Assembly: GCF_018294505.1 (NCBI RefSeq)
Contig: NC_057810.1
Coordinates: 681,410,052 to 681,474,051 of the forward strand
From: Triticum aestivum
Lineage: Eukaryota > Streptophyta > Magnoliopsida > Poales > Poaceae
DNA: 64,000 bases
Direction: 5' to 3'
Shown here: positions 9,700 to 19,402 of the stretch, one piece after another
Layout of the letters: every line of letters starts with the position of its first letter
Numbering within the stretch: the stretch's first letter is position 1
The notes under the pieces: model-generated
Databases searched by the model: none
What the model saw: the letters and a program-made list of their open reading frames with translations, nothing else
Told to the model about the DNA's origin: nothing
Position numbers and translations under genes: made by a program

Positions 9700-10640
9700 T
9701 TCGTTTTTTTTCATTTATTTTACCCTTTTATATTTTTGAAATATTCTAAATATATATACATACTATAAAAATTCATTTACTTAGTTCTTTTAAATCACCG
9801 CACATTAAAATAAAATCATGCAATTTAAAAACTTTACATACCATAGAAACAAAAAAAAATGTCATTGAAAAAATTTCACACGTTTAAAAGTTTGTTCATA
9901 AAAACAATAAAATGTTAATGAAAATGTTTTAAGAATAGCATAATATTTAAAAATACATACCAATCAAAAATGTGTTCATGACATTAAAAAAATGTTGGCA
10001 GGCTTAAAAATGTGTTTCATGAAATAAACAAAATCGAAATTTTAGAAAATGTTCATAACATATAAAAATGTTTCTTCCATTTAAGAAAGAAATGTTCTAA
10101 CACTTTACAAATTTTTGAACGTTTCAAAGATTGTTCATGAAATCTTTGAAAATTGTTCAATGGATGTTCCAAAATGATATGGGTGTTCCAAAATGATCAC
10201 TTTGTAGTGTTCATGACATTCAAAGAATGTTGGCACGTATAAAAATGTGTTTGACAAAATTTTAAAAAACATTAAATGAAAAAAAATTCGCATTTTTATA
10301 AAAATGTCCATAACATATAAAAATATTCCTTCCATTTAAGAAAGAAATGTTCTAACACTTAACAAATGTTTGCATGCTTAAAAAATTGTTCATGAAATTG
10401 TTGAAAATTGTTCAACGGGTGTTTCAAAATGATCACTTTGTACCCAAAAAAACACCATTTATTTTAAAAAAATGTTGAATGTGCATTTTATAAATGTTTA
10501 ACACGTATCCGGATAAATATTCAACATGTATCTAAAAAATGTCCAATATGTATCTAAAAAATGTTCAACCTATACAAAAATGTTCAACATGTATTCAATA
10601 TAAAAAGTCGGCATGTATTTAAGAAAAAAAACATTCACAC
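9700..10640. repeat. AT-rich degenerate short-period repeat, larger block
   Basis: Repeats of AAAAATGTTCATGAAATT-like motifs occur throughout, with longer local duplications. TTCCATTTAAGAAAGAAATG appears at about 10,076 and again at about 10,331, and AAAATGATCACTTTGTA recurs at about 10,188 and 10,426, which indicates a duplicated unit of roughly 240-260 bp. There is no coding capacity. The style matches 3,040-3,430. Confidence 0.65.
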
Positions 10641-11029
10641 GTTTTAGTATACCTTTCTCTTCGACGTCATTCACACGTAGCCGCGGCTGACTAGTTCTGT
10701 GTAACTCCTGATGTGTCAGGTTCAGAGTTAACTGACCATCTCACACATGTTCGCTAGCGATTTTTGGACAGGAAAACTGTGACTCTAGCTAGGGGTTTTA
10801 TGGCTTTCAGATACGCATAAGAGGGCCAGCCAGAACATTGCCGCTAGGGTTTTAACCCGGTACAAGACCGGTTGCATCTAGCAACCTGAAGTCTTGGCTC
10901 TTGTAGCCATTACATCACTAATTAATAAAGCAGAAAGCTGGCTGTAAAGGAAATTCAAATAGCGACCCGCTGAGTAGTTTCAGCCATCCGATGACAGATC
11001 GGTGTCAACAGCATCATCGTCTTGGCTGA
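10641..11029. other. Intergenic, nothing recognised
   Basis: About 390 bp without a credible open frame or terminal repeats. It separates the AT-rich block from the 3' flank of the intact F-box gene. Confidence 0.5.
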
Positions 11030-11885
11030 GATGCAACAATGTATATGTTTTCTCTGCCATTTTACATAGATCTTTGCCTTCTTTAGTGTAACGACAGAAT
11101 ATTACCATGAATGTTTCAGTGTAGTAAAAGGGCATTTGTTTCATGCGCGCACATGTGTTGAGTTGATAAGTTCAGAAAATTCCTATCTGTAGCATAAACT
11201 GCTTTAAAACAACGGTTAGCAGATCTCACCTCCAGGTTTAATGTGCTCAGTTACGCCTGAACATTAAATATTGCACAAGCAGCCAAAAGAACCTGATAAT
11301 TCTTTTGAAATTTAGAACACCGAGAATATAAAAATAGAAGGGAACCATGTTTGGAGATCTCAAACAGATGAAGGACACCTTTCAGATAGCTACAATAAAA
11401 GGATTAATGGAAAACTCTTCCTCGGTGGATGTGATGAACAATGCATCATACCAGGATTGAGCCGAGGTGTACAAAGAAAAACAATATGATATGCTCAGGC
11501 GAGTGCCCCAACTGCCCACTGATTAGTGATTACTGTCAGCAAGAGTCACTACAATGTACTCACATAGATCATACGCACTATTGCTACGGCAGGAATCGCA
11601 CATCAGGCGCTGCACATGGAGAATAAATGGAGAAGGTGCCGCACAACGAACACACGAAAGACCAGAACCGGCACAAACGACTATCAAGCCATAATACACA
11701 CGAATTCTGGCAAAATTCTAAAACGAATCTCACACTGCCAAAACAAGTCTAGAACATCTGAAGCCAATTGGAACTTGCCAGAAGGAAATGGCAGGTGCAA
11801 CTGTCCTCCGAGTTACTTTCATACTGTTGTGGTTTCGAAGTTCTGCGAACATATAGCAACACAAATTAACAGCCAATGACTGAAT

Positions 11886-13337
11886 TCAGGGCGACTGACG
11901 TATTTTCCTGTACACATTCATTCCTTTTAGGCTGTCATGGCTTTCAGTCTCCGATGAGTAGCACACTGATTTGGCCGCACCCTGCACACCCTCCTGAGAG
12001 ATCCAGCGGCAACCTATAACGGTCAGTGACTCCAACTTCTGTGAATGTGCCAATGCAGCCAACCCATCATCTGTCACACTACCACATTTCCGGAGTGTGA
12101 GGTGACTCAAACAAGGAGCCTGAGCAATGAGGTACATACCAGTATCAGTTATAGAGCAGCAATCCACGAGCTCGAGCTTCTCCAGGAACTGTGTGGATGA
12201 CAGGCCCTTCATGCCCTCGTCATCAAATATGCTGGCACCATTTAGCACAAGAGCACGAATCGGACATGATTGGATAAGCGTCACAATACCCTTCTGTGTG
12301 AAGCCTATTTCAGTAGGATAACAGGGTTCACAAAATGTGAAAGTGAGCTCAACAACCTGAAGCATAGGGCAGCTTAGAGCTAGGACCTCTAGGCTGTCAT
12401 CAGTCAATGCCGTCCTAAACCAATGATCTTCACAGCGCAGAGGCATGAGCCGAAGTGAGATGGTTTTAAGGTTGCAGCACCTCTGGAATAGTGCAATCAT
12501 CTCATCCTCATTTAGACCAATAACATACTCCAGGTAAAGTGTCTCCAATGCTTTGCACTTCCCTAGGAGAAAACGGAGTCCAATTTCCGGCTTAGTTACA
12601 ATATGAGCCAACCTAAGATCCTTCAAATTATCACAACAAATGTCATAGCTATATGGGTAGCCAACCACGTATGAGGGGTCAGGGCGCTCACTCAGCCAGT
12701 AAGTTCCATTAATCTCAAAGTCAAACCTTTGGAGCTTCCTCCATCCTGGACCAAATTTTAGGAGGTCATACTGACTGATTCCATCACAATCCTTTAGAAC
12801 GAGTTCCCTTAATGATCCATATCTCCCAAGATACTCCAGCCACTCCACGCTCTCTATTGCTATACAGTCAACAAGGTGGAGAACAGAGAGATAGCAGCAA
12901 CTAACGGCCACCCGGAAAATCCCAGTAGAAGTTATTGCTGGTGCAAAGCTCAGCCTGAGGGACCTCAACTTTTTGCAGTAAGCTAGATAACTAAGACCAG
13001 CATCATCAATGTGTGCACAGAAGCTTAAGGTGACATCAGACAGCAAGGGGCAATGATGCGATAGAACAAGGATGCCTTGGTTGTTCACCTGGTCCCCATG
13101 ACTGGGTGTCCAACCAGAGTAACTGATCTCCACTTTCCACAAATTGGAGAACCGGGAGAACAGTGATGTCAAGGCTTCTGTTGTAGGGTCAACGCCACAG
13201 CCAACACGGATAGCATCCCTATGCTCCGCCTCGACGGCACAGAGCCGCTTTGACACGAGGCAAAGAGAATTGAGATCACTCGACACGGTAATCCTGTTGA
13301 TGATATCTGCAAGCAGTGGCTCCGGGAGATCCTCCAT
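11886..13337 (-). CDS. F-box/leucine-rich-repeat protein (483 aa), intact
   Basis: Likely substrate receptor of an SCF (SKP1-cullin-F-box) ubiquitin ligase. The start is ATG 13,335-13,337: the F-box begins there (MEDLPEPLLADIINRIT, residues about 1-45, ending AEHRDAIRVG), and the in-frame sequence upstream has no ATG. The rest, from about residue 75 to 460, is a run of cysteine-containing leucine-rich repeats of the AMN1/FBL type, for example CKKLRSLRL, CYLSVLHLVDC, CKALETLYLEY, CPMLQVVELTF, CLSHLTLRKCGSVTDDGL and SQKLESLTVIGC. The coding region is intronless. A pyrimidine-rich acceptor (TTTTTTTAG at about 13,382-13,390) just upstream suggests a 5'-UTR intron joining a GC-rich leader exon at about 13,930-14,140. 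The C-terminus is short and basic. The substrate cannot be inferred. The paralogue at 5,033-6,476 is dead, so this is the functional copy if either is. Confidence 0.9.
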   Translation of the reverse strand: MEDLPEPLLADIINRITVSSDLNSLCLVSKRLCAVEAEHRDAIRVGCGVDPTTEALTSLFSRFSNLWKVEISYSGWTPSHGDQVNNQGILVLSHHCPLLSDVTLSFCAHIDDAGLSYLAYCKKLRSLRLSFAPAITSTGIFRVAVSCCYLSVLHLVDCIAIESVEWLEYLGRYGSLRELVLKDCDGISQYDLLKFGPGWRKLQRFDFEINGTYWLSERPDPSYVVGYPYSYDICCDNLKDLRLAHIVTKPEIGLRFLLGKCKALETLYLEYVIGLNEDEMIALFQRCCNLKTISLRLMPLRCEDHWFRTALTDDSLEVLALSCPMLQVVELTFTFCEPCYPTEIGFTQKGIVTLIQSCPIRALVLNGASIFDDEGMKGLSSTQFLEKLELVDCCSITDTGMYLIAQAPCLSHLTLRKCGSVTDDGLAALAHSQKLESLTVIGCRWISQEGVQGAAKSVCYSSETESHDSLKGMNVYRKIRQSP

Positions 13338-13929
13338 CAGCTGCACAACTTGGGCAAACTCAAAGCTCGGCAGGTGCTGGACTAAAAAAATTTATGATCA
13401 GGGTGGAACATACAAGATAAGCAGATAACATCTGTAACAAAATAATATAGAAGGAAACAGTGATGAAACTTTGAAGTTTTTCTTATACGCGTCGAAAGTT
13501 TTATGTGCTTATCTTCACAAATAACAATACACGGTAAATCAATGCAGCAGCATCCAACTTGCATCCATTCCATGGAAACAAGAAGTGATATAAGGAATAT
13601 TAAATTTAACTAACGACCTGATTATATAAATTTCTGTTGGATGGGGTGATAATGTACAAATATACCAATTACTAGAATTGAACAACGAACCCACATGGCA
13701 TCTGAACATTCCCCTGCCGAGCTGAACTCGTATATGGAAATACAAACCAACAAATCAGACGAAAATAGCAATTTCTGCACACTCCAGAGCAGGTGTTACT
13801 GCCTAAACCAAGCTATTTCCTCTAGCATTTCACAGAGCTTCCAGATCCACACACAACAGCGGCCTAGTTCCCTTAACAGGGCCAAGCGGGACAACGAAGT
13901 CGACCTAGGCAGTACGTGATGGAAGTAAC

Positions 13930-14290
13930 AGAGCAGGTGCAGAACCGAGGCTACGCAGACATTACAGAGCGGAATCGACCAAGTTCAGGTGGAAGAATCG
14001 ACATCGCCTCGGCTGGCTCACCAAGGTTGCTCGAGAGGGAAAAGGAATGGACCCAAATCCGTACCTCAGGCTCGGAGGAGCCGACGACCCAGGAAGGGCG
14101 GCGCCGGCCGGGGATGGGAGAGCTGGGAGGAAACGGCGGTGATTGAGGGGGTGGATTGGACGGCGAAACCACCTCGGCGAGGTCGACGGCGAAACCCTCG
14201 CCTCCCAAGGGCCGGGGCTTCGCAGTAGTACGCAGTAGTAAGCTGGTTTGGGCTTTGGGCCCGACTCGATGATGCGGCCCATATTCGACC
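13930..14290 (-). promoter_or_regulatory. 5' leader and probable promoter region of the intact F-box gene
   Basis: GC-rich block conserved between tandem copies (with 7,180-7,690). On the minus strand a small open frame (beginning at an ATG near 14,001-14,003) stops after about 17 codons and could act as an upstream ORF if transcribed. Together with the acceptor at about 13,382 it suggests a leader exon and an intron of roughly 550 bp. No TATA box is assigned. Confidence 0.45.
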
Positions 14291-14640
14291 GGAGGACCGG
14301 GCCTCAGTGCCGACCAGGCCTAATGTAAATAATTAGACTCGTTTAGGCACAAATTGCCTCTTCTCGAGAAAAATATACGAATAAATGACCTTAGAAAAAG
14401 TTCATGATAAATGTTATGAATTTATTGACGTCAAAAATACAGTATAAATATTATTATTATTATTATTATCTGGAATTAAATATATTTTTTGTGTCGAGCA
14501 TGATCACTTTTAAGATCTCAACACTCATGATAAAAAATAATGATATCAAGATTCATTTTTTTTACAAATAATAGGAAACATGATAGGAGCACCACATGTT
14601 GAGTTCATACATTAGATGTGTCTGCTAGGTAGCAAATTAG
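14291..14640. other. Intergenic AT-rich sequence
   Basis: AT-rich, with an (ATT)n-type microsatellite around 14,448-14,468. No gene seen. Confidence 0.5.
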
Positions 14641-15225
14641 CCGCACCATGTTGAAAGATCCCTTGAAAGAAAGTGAGCGGTGTATGATTTTGATGACTTT
14701 TTGGAGGATTTGGCATAACAAGAATGAAATCACTCAGGAGAAGAATCCACCACAGATGAATGTAACAAGAAGATTTCCCTGCAATTATCTTGAATCCATC
14801 TTAGGACTGTCACACGACCCTATTGCTGACTGTGGAAAGGGAAGGCGTAGTCAGTTATGAGCACTTGGACAAAATCTTCACACATGTGATGACGATTTTA
14901 GAGCTCCAGCCAGCAGGGTCGCCCCTCCGCAAGGATGGGCGAAGCTCAATTCTTGTGGTTCTTTTGTTGTTGATTGCTTTGCTGGAACAGGTATGATCCT
15001 TCGAGATGGCGAAGGAGCTATCGTCTTTTCATCCCAGAGACAATTATTTTCATGTAGAGATGCATTTGAAGAAGAGTCACGTGTATGCATGGGGAGGTTT
15101 GTCTCTGGCTTTGATGCGAACCGAACCACCCATTGAAATTGAGGTTGATTCTAGTGTAGCTCGGAAGTTGATTGAGTCCAGTGACACAGATAGATCGGTT
15201 TTGTGTTTTTTGTGGTGAAGGAAAT
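14641..15225 (+). pseudogene. RNase H-like domain fragment (retroelement- or RVT_3-related)
   Basis: One plus-strand frame encodes WRIWHNKNEITQEK, typical of the linker before the plant RNase H-like (RVT_3) domain in non-LTR-type polyproteins and their domesticated relatives. A second frame at about 14,920-15,125 reads PPQGWAKLNSCGSF, GTGMILRDGEGAIVFSS and LFSCRDA, the core of that domain. The continuation (LSLALMRTEPPIEIEVDSS) lies in a third frame. At least two frameshifts are needed and no reverse transcriptase precedes it, so this is a dead fragment. Confidence 0.65.
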
Positions 15226-15574
15226 CCAACACCTAAGGAGCTTGTACTACCCTCATTAATGGTTAATGGTTGTCTAGCTAGTATTTATCGGCTAGAAGGG
15301 ATAACCATAACTTGGATCGGTTCATGACCCCCGAGAGCTCTTGAGCTATCTTTAGCTGATTCTAATCATATGACAAGTTGAGTAATACAAGTTTCTGCCC
15401 GCAAAAAAAATTGATTACTCTCGCCACTACCAAACTTGTGAGATGGTTTGGTTTCAGATAATTAGAGAGAGATAGAGAGAATGATAATTTAGAGTTTTTG
15501 AGATATAATATCATATGTTTGGTTGGAGTGAACTCATTTACATAGGACACTGGATGGAAAGTAGATTCATGGAG

Positions 15575-15800
15575 CTCAAAACTTTAAACACTTCGAAATT
15601 CACATTTTCAAGTGCCATTTTTTTTGAAAAAAATACACATGTACATAGGGATGTTGGCTACAAATGTGTAGTTTTTCATGATGAAAATGTGTTATGATGT
15701 GAGGTACACAAATGAAAATTGTTTTTTCACACTTGTAGAGTACATCCCAATGTAGTACATGTGTTTTTTCGAAATATTTTGAAACTTTAAATTTTTGAAG
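15575..15800. mobile_element. Fold-back (inverted repeat) MITE-like element
   Basis: The left arm, about 15,575-15,691 (with AAAAATACACATGTACATAG and GGGATGTTGGCTACAA), pairs imperfectly with the right arm, about 15,707-15,800 (TACATCCCAATGTAGTACAT, GTGTTTTTTCGAA). A loop of about 15 bp separates them. There is no coding capacity, and ends and target duplication are not resolved. Confidence 0.5.
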
Positions 15801-16430
15801 TTTGATTTTTTTCAAAATTTTAGCTTCATTAGCAATTTCCAACTTGGATCCTACTTGTCAAAACGAGTGTTTTTTCACCAACCGTTCCGCTCTAAACACT
15901 AGAAGAGGTGATGTGCCGTCACCTCTCCTTCGATGGTAGGGTTGTCCCTCCTATTCCTCCTCTGGTGGAACTACCTGTGTGGGAGTGCAAGGAGTTCGCA
16001 CTCTACTGGATGGAGTTATAACTTTCCTGATTTGGAGCTTCTAGGTTTTCGTTGTTCGTCATTTTGACACTTTCAACTGTTATGGCGGCCACGGTTTGGT
16101 GTTATGATGAATCTAATAAAACCACTTTGGTGTTATAGATGTTTGTATATTTTTACATAACTTGGTCAACTTACGACAAATCTAGAAGTTCAATTTTTTT
16201 GAAACGAAGGGAGTGTATGGCACATCTAATCTTCCACGATTCCCTTCCTTAAAATTTAAAAAACATTCCCTGAGGTTACCAACGCGCCGGTAGCTCACGT
16301 TTCTGAACTAGGAAATCAGACCCCTCAAAAAAAAAACTAGAAAGTCAGATTTATTTATTTATTTTGAATTTGTGAAGTCAGAACTCAGGAGGTTTGTTGC
16401 TCTAGCCGGTTTTCACGGTTTGTTTTTTGA
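15801..16430. other. Intergenic, nothing recognised apart from a micro-insertion
   Basis: No credible gene. The only structured feature I see is the A-tailed micro-insertion at 16,306-16,349, listed separately. Confidence 0.45.
16306..16349 (+). mobile_element. A-tailed micro-insertion with 15-bp direct repeats
   Basis: AACTAGGAAATCAGA (16,306-16,320) and AACTAGAAAGTCAGA (16,335-16,349; two mismatches) flank the 14-nt CCCCTCAAAAAAAA. Confidence 0.45.
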
Positions 16431-16990
16431 AAGCCCCTCACGAATCACGATACAGAGCCGCGCGGGAGCCAGGAGCCAAGGCGCCGCTCCTTCTCTCCGG
16501 CGATCGCCGGCGACGCCTCGCCCCGTCCTAACCTGCACCCAGGAAGCGCGGCGCTGCGCGGTGGCCTTCCCCTTTCCTTGTCCCTCCCGCGGAAGATCGC
16601 GCGGAGCGACCTCTTAAACCACCTGGATTCGCGCAGCACCTGCATTCACGCCTCGAGCAACTGCTTCCGATCGACGCGGCTCACGCTCGAGGAATCCTCT
16701 CCGACCAAAAATCGTGCCAACCTCTAACTCCAGCGCACGTCTCTATCGACCCACGGCAACGCCCGCACGCACGACGGCGGCCTGCTCGGCTCGGTTGCCA
16801 CCATCTGCATGCGGGGATCGGGCGCCCTGCAGGTGTTCGGTGAATTGCCCCGCTGCGGAGATCACGCCGCTGGCGTCCGATGGTCGGGCCCCGCGTTCAA
16901 GGTATGTTTCCTCTCGATCATTGATTGCTAATTGTCAGGATTGCACAATACTTGAGATTGTACCAAGTGACACAGTATGTTTCAGACTTT
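16430..16990 (+). other. GC-rich exon-like block with a splice-donor-like end
   Basis: An isolated GC-rich block of about 470 bp sits between AT-rich flanks and ends in AAG|GTATGT at 16,899-16,907, a strong plant 5' splice-site context. Composition and abrupt end resemble a grass first exon, but I recognise no domain, and no matching downstream exon is visible before the PGG pseudogene (opposite strand). It could be a captured or orphaned first exon. Confidence 0.3.
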
Positions 16991-17004
16991 CAGTAGTAAC
17001 AAAT

Positions 17005-17048
17005 GCTTCAGTATCCCACGTCAAAAAAAAAAAAAAGCTTCAGTATCC
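17005..17048 (+). mobile_element. A-tailed micro-insertion with perfect 12-bp direct repeats and an empty paralogous site
   Basis: GCTTCAGTATCC occurs at 17,005-17,016 and 17,037-17,048, flanking CACGTC plus 14 A (17,017-17,036). The tandem-duplicate partner at 19,072-19,085 has a single uninterrupted copy (GCTTCAGTTTCC), which is the pre-insertion state. This is the best-supported member of the set. Confidence 0.65.
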
Positions 17049-17341
17049 GGAGTACAAATGTAATTGCAACTCATGCACTTTCCTTTCAAGTTCTTATGAG
17101 TAGAGAGTGCAAAAGGTCACCCACCACGCATATTCATTGGATTAAGAAACACACACCCAGTGCGTCGAGAGACAATGCCAGCACGCTCCAATTGGGATGC
17201 AGCTTGTTCATTCGATTACATCAACTAGACAAGGAACCTAAAAACAGGGCGAGCTAGCTAAAGCAGGGAGATTGGACAGAGCTAAGCTGGTTACAGATCT
17301 AGGGCCAGGGAGAAATAGGTAGATGATCAAAATCACGCTCA

Positions 17342-19060
17342 TCATTTCCGTGCAGAGCTACTTTGCACAGGGAGATTGAACGTGAGGTCAAATCTGAGAA
17401 TGGTTTTCCACCCCCTGTTGGAGCCGGCTGCATAGGCCACCAGGAGAGCAAAAAGATCCAGTCTGATCGTCCAGTTCATCACCTTCAGCGTCCATTTCTC
17501 CCATTCTCCTTGCTCCATCCTTAGAAGCCATTGCGGTAGCAACATGATGATGACAACGATGGAGTTGCTGTAGAAGAAGGTGAGGTACCGGGGCCTCCTG
17601 TTGTCGTACATCACCGGGTTGCCCGCCACATACCCGTTGATGTTGCTCTGCCACGCTCCGCCGGGCTGTTCCAGGCCGGCCTGGTAGGCTACGCTCACCA
17701 CCAAGATGCCGAGCAGCATCAGGTATTTGCGCCTTGCGTGCTTCTTCCTTTCTTCTTCTTCGTCCTTCTGTTAATTGGTTACGGATGACGCCTCAGAATT
17801 GCCATTTCCCTTCAAAAATACTAGCAGCAGTCCGACTGCAACAAGGATGACCACGGCCACCAACACGAAGATGTAGATGGATGTCTTGAGGTGTTGGGTG
17901 CTTCCCGCGGCATAGGCTCCCATCAAACAAAACAAGCCCACCGCTGTACAAACAGATAATGCATTGCTCCGTATGGCTGGCCTGTACAGATTGGGGTTGA
18001 CCAAGAGGATGATGAGGGCGATGGACAACATGAAGCTTATCGAGTTGCAGTAGAAGAAGGCATTGTAGCGGCGTGGGTAGTTGTCCAAGAGGACCGGGTC
18101 GCCAGCGTGGTGCCGACCGAGCTTGTCGTCCATCGTCCTGGAGCAGGAAGCCGCCGGGAGGGGTGAGGCCGGCTTGGTAGGTGATGGTCGCTGCCAAGAT
18201 TGCGAAGAGGAGCAACCGTTTGCGCCTCTTCTCCAGCAACTGATCTTCTTGATCATTGTCTTGCTTGTCCTTGTGGTCCAGCGTGAAGAAGACAATGTGG
18301 ATCACCACATAGATCAGGACTGCGCCTGCCAAAGCCATGGCGTAAATGGATTTGTTCACGTCCCGAGAGCTCCTGGCGGCATACGCGCCAATGAGGCCAA
18401 ACAGGTCGAGTATCAGGCTGCCTCCAGAGCGTGGTGCTTGACCAGCTTCTCCTTCTGGACAAGGACGATGGCCACCAAGGACGCCACAAACGCAACCGAG
18501 TTGCAGTAGTAGAAGGCCCTGTACATTGCAATGTTCGTTGTGAGGAGAATCGGGTCGCCAGCCGTGTGCCCGTCGTTGTTATCCTGCCAAAGGCCACCTG
18601 GCGGGTTCAACCCCGTTGTATAGGTGATGGTGGCGGCAAGAGCGCCGAGCAGTAGAAGAAGAGAGCGAGCCTTGTCCAGAGCCTCCTTAGCACTGCATTT
18701 CAAAACAGAGTTCAGTTGCAGTCTTGCAGAGAATGAAGAAACAGAGTTCAGTTTCAGAGAAAGAAGAAACAGAGTTCAGTTTCAGATAAAGAAGACACAT
18801 GGTTCAGTTTCAGAGAAAGAAAGAAACAGCGCTCTGTACCTGACATTATTCTCATCAGTGTGCTTATTTTGATCAGGTTGTTCGGCTGGACTGGAACAAC
18901 ATGAAAAGAATTTGGTTGCTGAACTGCAGAAGCCATGGAGCAGGATGTATGCTAGAACGGCGCCAATGAGGGAGACCACGTAGACGGTGGTGTCGGTCTC
19001 CCTGCAGCTGCCTGTGGTGGAAGCGCCGACGAGGCCAACCAGCGCAACGACATATGTTAT
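17342..19060 (-). pseudogene. Truncated PGG-domain membrane protein pseudogene
   Basis: Tandem copy of the 3' two-thirds of the gene at 19,403-22,169. An exon 1 remnant starts abruptly at about 19,060 inside a transmembrane segment (VVALVGLVGA) and ends at a donor aligned with that of the intact gene (AATGTCAG|GTACAG near 18,842). The acceptor (AATGCAG) lies near 18,698. Exon 2 encodes PGG repeats matching repeats 3, 4 and 5 of the intact gene but is broken. A 2-bp deletion near 18,420 shifts the frame after LEAA, small insertions near 18,115-18,135 cause further shifts, a stop at 17,771 precedes the last repeat, and the last repeat lacks several residues of a membrane segment and has a divergent C-terminus. 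Lacking the 5' part and promoter, it is not expected to be expressed. Confidence 0.85.
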
Positions 19061-19402
19061 TAGTAACAAATGCTTCAGTTTCCGGAATACAAATGTTATT
19101 GGACGTGCCATTCAAGTTCTTATGAGACGGAGAGTTCACATAGGGTCAGGAAAACGTCACGTGCCATGCATGTTCATTCGATTAAGATGCACACACTTGC
19201 TCAGTAAGTCGACAAACAATGTAAGCATGCTCCAAGTGGATGCAGGTTATTCATCTGATTACATCAACTAGAGTTTAGGAATCTGAAAAGAGGGAAGCTT
19301 TTTGATGAAGCCCTTGAGCAAGGAGGCAGAGCAGGGCAAACTGATTTGAGATCTAGAGATAGGAAGACATAAATAGGTCATAGCTCAGATGAGCAATAGC
19401 TC

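Larger units (their letters stand above)
11030..14290 (-). repeat. Tandem duplication unit 2 of the F-box/LRR locus
   Basis: Homologous to 4,456-7,660 over the 3' flank, the complete coding region, the upstream intron-like sequence and the GC-rich leader. This unit holds the intact coding sequence and lacks the MITE found in unit 1. Confidence 0.8.
16991..19060 (-). repeat. Tandem duplication unit (truncated PGG copy plus its 3' flank)
   Basis: The left edge has AGTAACAAATGCTTCAGT (16,994-17,011). The adjacent unit starts with the same sequence at 19,062-19,079, which marks the head-to-tail junction. The 3' flank 17,040-17,340 aligns with 19,080-19,400 (TTCAAGTTCTTATGAG, GATTACATCAACTAGA). 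The unit length is about 2.07 kb. Confidence 0.75.

Noticed and set aside
15360..15440. Another A-tailed micro-insertion at GCCCGCAAAAAAAA (about 15,396-15,409)
   Set aside because: The flanking similarity (TTGAGTAAT and TTGATTACT) is too weak to call direct repeats.
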